Source: a virus. From it: a stretch of 64,000 bases of DNA. How positions within the stretch are numbered: position 1 is the first letter of the stretch; each line of letters opens with the position of its first letter. The notes beneath the pieces were generated by a model. It was not told the DNA's origin and did no database searches. It worked only from the letters and a program-made list of their open reading frames with translations. Location of the stretch: positions 242,464 to 306,463 of the IMG/VR virus record IMGVR_UViG_3300032268_000832; one strand, given 5' to 3'. Below, one piece after another: positions 30,562 through 38,212 of the stretch. A program made the position numbers and the translations under genes.

Positions 30562-32151
30562 ATGAAATTTAAAGACCTTTCGGTAAAAGATAAACAACGC
30601 ATTTATGATGTTTATCATAAAAAAGATGATGGTCCGTGGGAAAAGAGAGCGGCTAAATTAGGTGAACATTTCGGTGTTTCCGAGCGTACTATTCGTAAAT
30701 GGTGTGCTGAAAAATTAGGTTTTAAAGAAAAAGTAGATTCTGAACCTGAACAATATGTTAAAGCAAAAGAAAAACAACATGATTCTGAAAAGAAAAGATT
30801 CATAGTTACTTGGGCTCAAAATAATACACCAGTTCACAAGAAACTGTTGAGAAACATTGAGGCTTATGCCAGTTTTATTGATGCAGATATTCTTGTGATT
30901 GCTGGTCGTTATAAAAATCCAACTAGTATTTGGACTAACAATAATAAAAACGAAGAACATTGGAAAAAAGAGGTAGAACCTTACTTGGATGCCAACAGAC
31001 ATGACATACACAAGTATGTTTCTATTTTGTCAGACATCAAAGTGCAACCAACAGCTGTAAATCCAATGACTGGGATGCAAGCCCTTAGCGGTGTTAACTC
31101 ATGTATCTTTGGTAGTCCAAAGGTACAACTAGAGATGATTCCTGTGTTGGAAGGAAACAAACCTAAAATCATGCTTACCACTGGTGCTGTTACAATGAAG
31201 AACTACACTGACGCTAAAGCTGGTAAAGTTGGTGAATTTCACCATACATTTGGTTTTGCTATTGTTGAAATAAAAGACGATGAAACTTTCTTCGTTAGAC
31301 AAGTAACTGCTGATGATAAATCAGGTAATTTTACCGATTTAATTTATTGTGTTGAAGATGGTAATGTAAGTCAAATAAACTCAATAGCTGCCGCTGTATT
31401 TGGTGATATCCACTACGGTCATCATGACCAAGAAGTGTTAGACACTACGCTATCGTTTTTGGATAAAATAAAACCAGAACACGTAGTGTTGCATGATGTG
31501 TTTGACGGAGATTCGATTAGTCATCACCAAATGAAAGACCCTTTCATTCAGTATGGTAAAGAAATTACTGGAACCAATGATTTGGAGAAAGAAGTCAATG
31601 CTATGTTATTAGGACTTGAATCCTTTAATAAATTTAACAACGTAGTTATTGTTAGAAGTAATCATGATGATTTCTTAGACCGATGGCTTAAGAATGAGGA
31701 TTGGAAAAAGCAACCAACGTTCAAGAATTCAAGACTTTACATGAAGTATTCTGATATATTGTTGGAACAATATGGTAAAGACCCTAATAATGTTAAGGGT
31801 GTTATTCCATACTTGATTAATGAGAAATTCCCTAGGTTTAAAACACTTGGAAGGTCAGCTTCTTATAGAGTTAATGGTTGGGAATTAGGTCAACATGGTG
31901 ATGTTGGTTCAAATGGTAGTAGAGGTTCATTGTTACAGTTTAGAAAATTGAACACTAAGATTGTTGTGGGACATTATCACTCACCAGGTCGTAAAGACGG
32001 TGCCATAGCTGTTGGTACATCGACAAAATTACGCGTTGGTTACAATCAAGGTCCTAGTTCTTGGTTACAATCACATGTGATTATCCATAATGATGGAAGA
32101 GCACAACATATTAATTTTGTAAATGGAGAGTTTACAACGTTTAAAATATAA
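30562..32151 (+). CDS. HTH plus metallophosphoesterase-like protein (T5 A1-like architecture)
   Basis: 529 residues. N-terminal helix-turn-helix (KLGEHFGVSERTIRKWCAEKLGF, about 33-55). The C-terminal half shows a calcineurin-like metal set: FGDIHYGHHD, HDVFDGDSISH, VRSNHDDF, HGDVGSNG, VVGHYHSP. The middle (about 75-250) has VTWAQNNTPVHKKLLRNIEAYASFIDADILVIAGRYKN. The order recalls the T5 A1 host-takeover protein group. It may be a DNA-binding nuclease or phosphoesterase; direct proof is lacking. A promoter precedes and a terminator follows. Confidence 0.75.
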   Translation: MKFKDLSVKDKQRIYDVYHKKDDGPWEKRAAKLGEHFGVSERTIRKWCAEKLGFKEKVDSEPEQYVKAKEKQHDSEKKRFIVTWAQNNTPVHKKLLRNIEAYASFIDADILVIAGRYKNPTSIWTNNNKNEEHWKKEVEPYLDANRHDIHKYVSILSDIKVQPTAVNPMTGMQALSGVNSCIFGSPKVQLEMIPVLEGNKPKIMLTTGAVTMKNYTDAKAGKVGEFHHTFGFAIVEIKDDETFFVRQVTADDKSGNFTDLIYCVEDGNVSQINSIAAAVFGDIHYGHHDQEVLDTTLSFLDKIKPEHVVLHDVFDGDSISHHQMKDPFIQYGKEITGTNDLEKEVNAMLLGLESFNKFNNVVIVRSNHDDFLDRWLKNEDWKKQPTFKNSRLYMKYSDILLEQYGKDPNNVKGVIPYLINEKFPRFKTLGRSASYRVNGWELGQHGDVGSNGSRGSLLQFRKLNTKIVVGHYHSPGRKDGAIAVGTSTKLRVGYNQGPSSWLQSHVIIHNDGRAQHINFVNGEFTTFKI

Positions 32152-32177
32152 AGTGGGATAAAAACCCACTTTTTTTT
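32151..32177 (+). terminator. rho-independent terminator
   Basis: AAGTGGG / CCCACTT with a 7-nt loop and T run right after the stop codon; the T run also overlaps the next -33 box. Confidence 0.9.
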
Positions 32178-32206
32178 GGAAGATAATAAATAATTTAGTA
32201 TATTTG
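32175..32206 (+). promoter_or_regulatory. Bacteroidota-type promoter
   Basis: TTTG 32175-32178, 20 bp, TATATTTG 32199-32206; ATG at 32211, so the mRNA is nearly leaderless. Confidence 0.8.
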
Positions 32207-32210
32207 CAAT

Positions 32211-32621
32211 ATGAAAGAAATACTCGTAGATTTTGATGGTACGGTAGTAACGCATGACTTTCCATTTATTGGAAAAGACATAGGTTCAGTTCCAGTATTA
32301 AAACAATTAGTTGAAAAAGGTCATAAACTTATATTGTTTACAATGCGTAGCCACAGACCTTACATTCACTCAGATGGTAAGTCAAGAGATTGTTTACAAG
32401 AAGCAATTGATTGGTTTGCTAAGAATGATATTCCGTTATACGGAATAAATACGAATCCAACTCAACACGAATGGACTGATAGTCCTAAGGCTTATGGACA
32501 ACTTATGATTGATGATATTGCATTTGGGGTTCCATTGGCTTTTGATAAAGAATTATCTCAAAGACCTTATGTTGATTGGTTTCATTTAGAAATGATGTTA
32601 AAAGCTAATTCTATAATATAA
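32211..32621 (+). CDS. HAD-like hydrolase
   Basis: 136 residues. Motif I ILVDFDGTVVTHDFP (about 4-18), motif II LILFTMRSHRPY, motif IV QLMIDDIAFGVPL. Capless HAD with D-x-D nucleophile intact. Overlaps the Nudix gene by one base. Substrate unknown; small phage HADs may be nucleotide or RNA-end phosphatases. Confidence 0.82.
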   Translation: MKEILVDFDGTVVTHDFPFIGKDIGSVPVLKQLVEKGHKLILFTMRSHRPYIHSDGKSRDCLQEAIDWFAKNDIPLYGINTNPTQHEWTDSPKAYGQLMIDDIAFGVPLAFDKELSQRPYVDWFHLEMMLKANSII

Positions 32622-33076
32622 TGGGTAAAACGATAGCATCTGGGTTATTTATTGTAAGAAAAGACAATAAATTATTGATTTGTCATCCAACAAATCACCC
32701 AAAAAATGTTTATAGCATACCTAAGGGTAAGGTAGAAGATGACGAAATCTTCTTAGAAGCTGCATTTAGGGAAACATATGAAGAAACTAACTTGGATTTA
32801 AACGGTTCTACTGATTTCACAATACATCCTTTGAGTTCTGTAAACTACAAACACAAAAAGAAAATACTTTATCCGTTTTTGGTTCATGAAAACAAGAAAT
32901 CTAAGTTTGATTGGGATAGTGTTGAGTTGAAATGTAATTCAAACGTACCAGAGGATAGAGGTGGATTTCCAGAAATGGATGGGTACAAATGGGTTACGTT
33001 GGATGAAGCGAAGAGTTTAATACATGACACGCAAGTTAAGTGTTTACCGAAAATAAAAGAAATTATTGAAGAATGA
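32621..33076 (+). CDS. Nudix hydrolase
   Basis: 151 residues. The Nudix box is GKVEDDEIFLEAAFRETYEET (about 38-58), with all catalytic Glu. Strand ASGLFIVRKDNKLLICHPTN precedes it as usual. Hydrolyses a nucleoside diphosphate linked to another group; RNA cap, ADP-ribose and dinucleoside polyphosphate are candidates. Overlaps the Smr gene by 4 nt. Confidence 0.92.
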   Translation: MGKTIASGLFIVRKDNKLLICHPTNHPKNVYSIPKGKVEDDEIFLEAAFRETYEETNLDLNGSTDFTIHPLSSVNYKHKKKILYPFLVHENKKSKFDWDSVELKCNSNVPEDRGGFPEMDGYKWVTLDEAKSLIHDTQVKCLPKIKEIIEE

Positions 33077-33297
33077 AACTAGATTTACACGGATTAAGAC
33101 ATAATGAAGTCCCAGAAGTTTTAGACTCATTTGTTTGGGATTGCATAAAATTTGGTGTTGACCAAGCAGAAATTATAACTGGAAATTCAACAGAAATGAA
33201 GACAATAGTTAAAAACGTACTCATGGATTACGGTTTAGAACCTTGTAACTTCTTCAATTTAGGTGGCAGTATGACTGTCGATTTTGTAACAATTTAA
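33073..33297 (+). CDS. stand-alone Smr domain protein
   Basis: 74 residues, exactly one Smr domain: LDLHGLRHNEVPEVLDSFV (LDxHG motif), then AEIITGNSTEMKTIVKNVL (xxITG block). Smr domains bind or cut nucleic acids, including stalled mRNA in ribosome rescue (SmrB). Alongside SmpB and RNase R this fits an mRNA or ribosome-rescue role. The canonical HGxG motif is altered to TGNS. Confidence 0.82.
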   Translation: MKLDLHGLRHNEVPEVLDSFVWDCIKFGVDQAEIITGNSTEMKTIVKNVLMDYGLEPCNFFNLGGSMTVDFVTI

Positions 33298-33306
33298 TAT
33301 TAAAAT

Positions 33307-34560
33307 ATGGCTGAAGTAAAAAAAGTCTGGAATGCTGATGGTAACGCATTGTATTTAGGTTATCCATCAGAAGAGTTTGAGAAACTCGAAAATGTAATTT
33401 ATAAAGTAGGTTTGGATATGTTTGAAAGACCGTTCTTATCTAAGGTTGCTGACAACTTTACATTTGATTATAAACTATATGGTTTAGAAAGTGAATTAAT
33501 TCGTCGTATTCTAAAAACGTATAACGCAACTGACCATGGAAACTTGGGTATCTTGTTAAATGGTCTTAAAGGGACTGGTAAAACTGTTACCTCAAAACAA
33601 ATCGCTAATCAGTTAAATCAACCGATTATCATTGTTGGTGAAAATAAACCACAATTTCCTCAGTTCTTAAATAGTATTCCTCAAAATATCACGATATTTA
33701 TTGATGAGTACGAGAAAACATTTGGTAATGCTTCAAACATGCTTACAATCATGGATGGTGCTTCAAACTCTGAGTACAGACGTGTGTTTTTGTTGACAAC
33801 CAACGAATTGAGAGTTGAATCTAATATGATTCAAAGACCAGGTCGTGTTCGTTATCTTAAAACATTCGACCACTTGAAACCAATTATTATCAAAGAAATC
33901 ATTGATGATATTTTGATTCATAAACAATTCACTGATGAGTGTATTAATTTCATTTCAAGTCTTGAAACAATCACTGTGGATATCGTTAAAGCGGTCTTGA
34001 ATGAAGTTAATATTCATGAGGAATCGCCAACAGTGTTCGAAGGTATCTTTAATGTTAAGAAACTTAAGGGTAAATACAACGTTTCTATTCGTGAAGAAGA
34101 TGGTACGCTTACTGAAATTGCATCAAATGTTGGTATATACCCTAGACCAATGTATAATGAAAGCAATGTTGGTTATAGTGTTGAAGTTGATAATATATCA
34201 ATAGGTGAAATCGTTAGAGTTATTAATTATAACACAGTTGAAATTGAACCATACGAATTTGAAGATGGTACACAAATTGGTTTCAAAGAAAATGTTATGA
34301 TTAAAATCGAGGATGCTGATTTAATCAACTATTCTTATGCTTACGATAGTTACGGAAGTACTCAAGTTTCCAGACCAAAAAAGAAATCTTCTGATTTTCT
34401 TAAAAATATAAATAAGGAATGGAGTGAATACGAAAATAATCGTAAAACCCAAAACAAAAAATTGCCAGTTGCTGGAAAAATTTCTAGGGGTGAAGAAATT
34501 ATGGATGATATTTCAAGTAGTTTTGAAACTTTAAGTTCAAATGGTATAATTGGTGGTTAA
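33307..34560 (+). CDS. AAA+ ATPase with C-terminal beta-rich extension
   Basis: 417 residues. Walker A LLNGLKGTGKTVTSKQI (about 78-93), Walker B NITIFIDEYEKTF, sensor VFLLTTNELR and arginine finger QRPGRVRYL. Unlike the 15605 protein, residues about 240-350 are beta-rich (VSIREEDGTLTEIASNVGIYP) and the end is Lys/Ser-rich. Unknown substrate. Confidence 0.88.
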   Translation: MAEVKKVWNADGNALYLGYPSEEFEKLENVIYKVGLDMFERPFLSKVADNFTFDYKLYGLESELIRRILKTYNATDHGNLGILLNGLKGTGKTVTSKQIANQLNQPIIIVGENKPQFPQFLNSIPQNITIFIDEYEKTFGNASNMLTIMDGASNSEYRRVFLLTTNELRVESNMIQRPGRVRYLKTFDHLKPIIIKEIIDDILIHKQFTDECINFISSLETITVDIVKAVLNEVNIHEESPTVFEGIFNVKKLKGKYNVSIREEDGTLTEIASNVGIYPRPMYNESNVGYSVEVDNISIGEIVRVINYNTVEIEPYEFEDGTQIGFKENVMIKIEDADLINYSYAYDSYGSTQVSRPKKKSSDFLKNINKEWSEYENNRKTQNKKLPVAGKISRGEEIMDDISSSFETLSSNGIIGG

Positions 34561-34589
34561 CATAACATTTTGATAACTATGAAAAAGAA

Positions 34590-34793
34590 ATGGTTAATAA
34601 AAAAACAATCGATTTAGGTGAATACATTGTAGTTATCACCTATGACAATGAAACAGGTTCAATATCTGTTGAAGTTTTAGATGAATTACATGAGATTATA
34701 GAATCGATTGACATCACTAATTCCGAAGATTCAAATAACGATGATGATGAGGATAATGATGCGGCCATTGACATAAATATCAGTTTAAATTAA
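34590..34793 (+). CDS. small acidic protein
   Basis: 67 residues with a beta-rich N-terminus (GEYIVVITYDNETGSISVEV) and a run of Asp/Asn/Glu (DSNNDDDEDNDAA). Acidic tails of this type often mimic nucleic acid, but there is no direct evidence. No family recognised. Confidence 0.7.
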   Translation: MVNKKTIDLGEYIVVITYDNETGSISVEVLDELHEIIESIDITNSEDSNNDDDEDNDAAIDINISLN

Positions 34794-34797
34794 TTTT

Positions 34798-35265
34798 ATG
34801 CAAAAAGCAATTGAGGTGCAAGCACCTAATACATTTACTATTAACCAAGAATATTTAAACGTATTCTTGGCTGGTAGTATCGAAATGGGTAAGGCGGTAG
34901 AATGGCAAAAAGACTTTATCGCCGCACTATCGGATAAACCTATCCAATTTCTTAACCCAAGAAGAGATGATTGGGATTCATCATGGGGACAAACAATGAA
35001 TGACTCTAACTTTGTAGAACAAGTTCAATGGGAATTAGACTCAATGGAAAAATCTCACATGATAGTCATGGTATTTGACCCTAACACGTTATCACCAATT
35101 TCAATGCTAGAATTGGGGTTACACGCCAAAGAACAAAAACTTATGGTAGTATGTCCAGATGGATTCTGGAAAAAAGGTAATATTGATGTTACGTGTGAGT
35201 TCTATGGGATTAATCAATTTAATACCATGGATGAATTAATTGAATTTATGAGAAAACACATATAA
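34798..35265 (+). CDS. nucleoside 2-deoxyribosyltransferase-like protein
   Basis: 155 residues. LNVFLAGSIEMGKAVEWQKDF matches the FLAGxI start of the NDT-like family, FLNPRRDDWDSS its nucleoside-contact loop, QVQWELDSMEKSHMIVMVFDPN the core strand, and MLELGLHAKEQKLMVVCPDGFW the Glu-containing helix. The family swaps or cleaves N-glycosidic bonds in deoxynucleosides. It may act in nucleotide salvage or, given TIR kinship, on an NAD-derived compound. Abuts infC-like gene. Confidence 0.85.
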   Translation: MQKAIEVQAPNTFTINQEYLNVFLAGSIEMGKAVEWQKDFIAALSDKPIQFLNPRRDDWDSSWGQTMNDSNFVEQVQWELDSMEKSHMIVMVFDPNTLSPISMLELGLHAKEQKLMVVCPDGFWKKGNIDVTCEFYGINQFNTMDELIEFMRKHI

Positions 35266-35772
35266 ATGATTAAGAAAAACAAACAAAAAGAAAGACAACA
35301 CAAATTAAATTTTGAAATTAAACACCCAATGGTGCGTGTTGGTGAACATGGTGTGATTACAGTAAAAGAAGCTCAAAAAATGGCTGATGAACAAGAACTT
35401 GATTTGGTTCTTATCAATGAAAACGCTCAACCACCAGTTTGCAAAATAATGAATTATGAAAAATTCATTTATCAACAAAATAAAGCGGTTAAAAATAAAT
35501 CGCTGGATGTTAAAGAGATAAAACTCGGACCAAATACTTCTGAAAACGACTTATCTTATAGAACAAAACACATATGCGAGTTCTTAGATAAGGGTCATAA
35601 AGTTAAATTGACAATGCAGTTTAGAGGTCGTGAAATGGCGTTTGTTGACAAAGGACAAGAAGTGATGTTAAAATTAATTGTTAGTGTTGAAGACCATGGT
35701 TCTGCTGAGTCTGTACCAAAACTTGAAGGTAAAAAGTTACAATGCACACTTAAACCAAAACCAAAGAAATAA
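35266..35772 (+). CDS. infC: translation initiation factor IF-3
   Basis: 168 residues, normal IF-3 size. VRVGEHGVITVKEAQKMADEQELDLVLINENAQPPVCKIMNYEKF is the N-domain signature (L-V-x-x-N-x-x-A-x-P-P-V-C-K-I-M-N-Y), and VKEIKLGPNTSENDLSYRTKHICEFLDKGHKVKLTMQFRGREMAF the C-domain. Binds the 30S subunit and controls start-codon choice. A phage copy starts with ATG rather than the host's autoregulated ATT-type codon. It would bias initiation toward phage mRNAs. Confidence 0.95.
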   Translation: MIKKNKQKERQHKLNFEIKHPMVRVGEHGVITVKEAQKMADEQELDLVLINENAQPPVCKIMNYEKFIYQQNKAVKNKSLDVKEIKLGPNTSENDLSYRTKHICEFLDKGHKVKLTMQFRGREMAFVDKGQEVMLKLIVSVEDHGSAESVPKLEGKKLQCTLKPKPKK

Positions 35773-35809
35773 GGTTTACATTTTAGTTTTCCGTTAGTAT
35801 TATTGGACT

Positions 35810-36376
35810 ATGAAAAAATACATAGTCAAATACTTAACGGAAAATTATTTTTTAGACAAAAGTCAAATTGGGAACGCTGGAATATATTCCTTTGATGATA
35901 CTAGAGAGTGGAAGACTCCAGTCAACGCTAAGGAGTTAATTGAAGAAATTGTAACATTATTTGGTTATTCTTTCACTAGAACCAAATGGTTTATTCATGC
36001 ATGGGCTAAGAACCAAAAACCAGATTATTGCTTAAAATTTTATTGGACTAGTCATAAGATTGATGGTGATATATTCTTGCCTATTGCTAGGCGAGTTATG
36101 GCATCAACAATTGCTCAAGACTTAGTTAGGGTTGAACCCATGAGTGGTCCAACAGGAACTATTATGTATTTAGACCACTCGACACCAGATTATTTAATAG
36201 GTGGTGTTGACCCAGTGGTTGACAACCCACACATCAATATAGCAAAAGTTAGAAATCCAGATAGGGATGCGATAATAAGAAAATGGGAAGCCAGTGGTTT
36301 ATTAGAGGGTATTGATAATTCAAAACAAAGTATTGCTGCGCTGTATGAAGCCCAAGCAAAGCAATTTTTGAAATAA
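35810..36376 (+). CDS. protein with T4-type major-capsid-like motif
   Basis: 188 residues. ARRVMASTIAQDLVRVEPMSGPTGTIMYLDHS (about 95-125) closely resembles the block V-R-R-x-x-P-x-L-I-A-x-D-I-V-x-V-Q-P-M-x-G-P-T-G of T4 gp23-like major capsid proteins. The rest is shorter than any capsid protein, and the N-terminus (EIVTLFGYSFTRTKWFIH) is not gp23. It could be a capsid-related accessory protein or a remnant/duplicate of the capsid core. It may be translated independently; the promoter upstream is unclear. Confidence 0.65.
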   Translation: MKKYIVKYLTENYFLDKSQIGNAGIYSFDDTREWKTPVNAKELIEEIVTLFGYSFTRTKWFIHAWAKNQKPDYCLKFYWTSHKIDGDIFLPIARRVMASTIAQDLVRVEPMSGPTGTIMYLDHSTPDYLIGGVDPVVDNPHINIAKVRNPDRDAIIRKWEASGLLEGIDNSKQSIAALYEAQAKQFLK

Positions 36377-36397
36377 TAGAAATATTTATTAAAAGAG

Positions 36398-36428
36398 TTG
36401 TATAACTTAAAAATAAGATGTATTTTTG
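36398..36428 (+). promoter_or_regulatory. Bacteroidota-type promoter
   Basis: TTG 36398-36400, 20 bp, TATTTTTG 36421-36428; start codon 36443. Confidence 0.75.
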
Positions 36429-36442
36429 CACCAAATGAATGA

Positions 36443-36790
36443 ATGAAGTTTAATATTATAAAAACTAGAAATGGAAAATTAAGGAACAAATTATCTAACA
36501 ATTTTCTAAACAATAAATTAACCGAAGAGGATATTGATTTGTTAATGTCCATGATTGATGATTATGAGAAAGCTAATTTATTAGTTATTGAAAAATTAAG
36601 AAAAGAAAAAAAGATTGAAGCAAAAAGAATAAGTGGTGCACTTAAACAAACAATACATGCACATGGTGCAATAACCAAAGTTTTTATAGGAAGCGCTACA
36701 AAACGCATAATGGGCGCCCTATTAACCAACGAAAAAAAAGAAAGTTTTATCAACAAATTAAAAAAGTTTTTTATTAAATGGATAAGTTAA
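36443..36790 (+). CDS. small basic helical protein
   Basis: 115 residues, Lys-rich and helical (LRNKLSNNFLNNKLTEEDIDLLMSMI; KLRKEKKIEAKRISGALK). Overlaps the next (membrane) gene by 13 nt, implying coupling. No family recognised. Confidence 0.72.
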   Translation: MKFNIIKTRNGKLRNKLSNNFLNNKLTEEDIDLLMSMIDDYEKANLLVIEKLRKEKKIEAKRISGALKQTIHAHGAITKVFIGSATKRIMGALLTNEKKESFINKLKKFFIKWIS

Positions 36791-37620
36791 AAATAATTTT
36801 TAAAAATAATTGGAAATCGATAATGTTATCATATACGCTATTTTCAATAAATTCTATTTTAATGTTAATGTATCCAAAAATATTGGGTAATACAATTGAC
36901 CATTTAATTGCTAAAGATTATACGTATATTTGGTATATGATAGGGACATTTATTTTATTAATGTTTTTTGGTTATATCAGTAAAATATACGATATAAAAG
37001 TCTTTTCAGGTATATTTAGAAAATTTGCTTCTGATGAAACTAAAAAACAATTTGAAAACGGTGTTGAAACAACAAAAATAAATGGTAGATTAACACTGAT
37101 GCATTCTGTTATTAGATTTTTTGAATTTGATATGATTGTGGTTCTTAACACAATCTTTGGTGTTTTAGGTTCATTATATTTTTTATCTTTAGTTAGTTGG
37201 CCAATTGTTGGGTTTTTATTAATAAGTGGTTTAGCTATTTTAGCTGCTAGTTATTATTATTCACCAAAATTAGCAGCAATGACTAGATTAAATAATGATA
37301 TATCTGAAGAACAAACTGATATAATATCTGATAGAAAAATAAAGGGTGTTAACAATTTATTAAGAAGAGGTCAAAAAATAGCTATTAAAAAATCATACAT
37401 AGATTCAAATTTTGGTCTTTGGATACAAACAATAGTTTATGGTAGCGTAACAGCTTTATTAACATACTATGTTATGTATAATAAAGTTACGGTAGGTAGT
37501 GTATTTTCAACTTATCGTTATATGTTTGATTTCTGTAATGCTTTATTAGGGTTACCTACAATATTGACATCTTATCTTAATATTAAAGATGTTGTAAAAC
37601 GATTAGAAACAGAAGAATAA
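36778..37620 (+). CDS. ABC-transporter six-transmembrane domain without ATPase domain
   Basis: 280 residues. Six hydrophobic segments with the exporter-type order; KILGNTIDHLIAKDY after the first helix and the tail VFSTYRYMFDFCNALLGLPTILTSYLNIKDVVKRLE match the membrane domain of ABC exporters. No Walker motifs follow; the gene ends at the usual domain boundary. The ABC ATPase at 7155 is of importer type and unlikely to pair with it. It may interfere with a host exporter or form a channel. Confidence 0.8.
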   Translation: MDKLKIIFKNNWKSIMLSYTLFSINSILMLMYPKILGNTIDHLIAKDYTYIWYMIGTFILLMFFGYISKIYDIKVFSGIFRKFASDETKKQFENGVETTKINGRLTLMHSVIRFFEFDMIVVLNTIFGVLGSLYFLSLVSWPIVGFLLISGLAILAASYYYSPKLAAMTRLNNDISEEQTDIISDRKIKGVNNLLRRGQKIAIKKSYIDSNFGLWIQTIVYGSVTALLTYYVMYNKVTVGSVFSTYRYMFDFCNALLGLPTILTSYLNIKDVVKRLETEE

Positions 37621-37621
37621 A

Positions 37622-38143
37622 ATGAAAAAATTTACAAAATTATCGGTATTTGACTTTGATGGGACGCTTATAGATACACCGCTTCCAGAAGAAGGAAAAA
37701 AAATATATAAAGAAAAAACTGGCAAGGATTGGCCACATGCTGGATGGTGGGGCCAACCTATGAGTCTTGATATGCAAGTCTTTGAGATGCCAACAATAAG
37801 CAATGTAATTAATGATTATAAGAAAGAAACCAAAAACCCTGATACTATGATTGTTATGGTTACTGGTAGAATGGTTAAATTAACTGATTTGGTTAAAGAC
37901 ATACTTAACAGACACGGTCTTAAATTTCATGAATACCATTTCAACAGAGGTGGTAGCACAGAATCAGCTAAAAAGAAAACATTTGACCAAATCCTATCAC
38001 AACACCCTTCAATAAAAGAAGTTGAGTTATGGGATGACAGAGAGGAACATATACCCATTTTTCAAGCATGGGGTGATGAACATGTTGCATCTGGTCGATT
38101 AGATAAATTTAATATAAATGTAGTGCCTTCTGTAAGGCATTGA
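37622..38143 (+). CDS. HAD phosphatase of the SAK (Swiss-army-knife) type
   Basis: 173 residues. VFDFDGTLIDTPLPEEGKKIY, then WPHAGWWGQPMSLD (W-x-x-x-x-W-W-x-x-P block), MIVMVTGRMVKLTDLV, and VELWDDREEHIPIF (metal Asp pair). The WW-x-x-P block is the mark of HAD_SAK_1 proteins. First described in proteins fused to RNA ligases and polynucleotide kinases, hence a likely RNA 3' phosphatase. A TGCCTT/AAGGCA hairpin overlaps the stop. Confidence 0.87.
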   Translation: MKKFTKLSVFDFDGTLIDTPLPEEGKKIYKEKTGKDWPHAGWWGQPMSLDMQVFEMPTISNVINDYKKETKNPDTMIVMVTGRMVKLTDLVKDILNRHGLKFHEYHFNRGGSTESAKKKTFDQILSQHPSIKEVELWDDREEHIPIFQAWGDEHVASGRLDKFNINVVPSVRH

Positions 38144-38150
38144 TAAACAG

Positions 38151-38176
38151 CCCGCTATAAAATAGTGGGTTTTTTT
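38151..38176 (+). terminator. rho-independent terminator
   Basis: CCCGCTAT / ATAGTGGG (one G-T), 3-nt loop, T run; just after the HAD gene. Confidence 0.88.
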
Positions 38177-38177
38177 A

Positions 38178-38208
38178 TTGTTAAAAAGAAAAAAAATAAG
38201 TATTTTTG
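38178..38208 (+). promoter_or_regulatory. Bacteroidota-type promoter upstream of rnr
   Basis: TTG 38178-38180, 20 bp, TATTTTTG 38201-38208; ATG at 38213. Confidence 0.75.
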
Positions 38209-38212
38209 TAAT

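Noticed and set aside
34001-34204. 67-codon forward frame inside the AAA gene
   Set aside because: Wholly within the 33307 gene in another frame, no leader.
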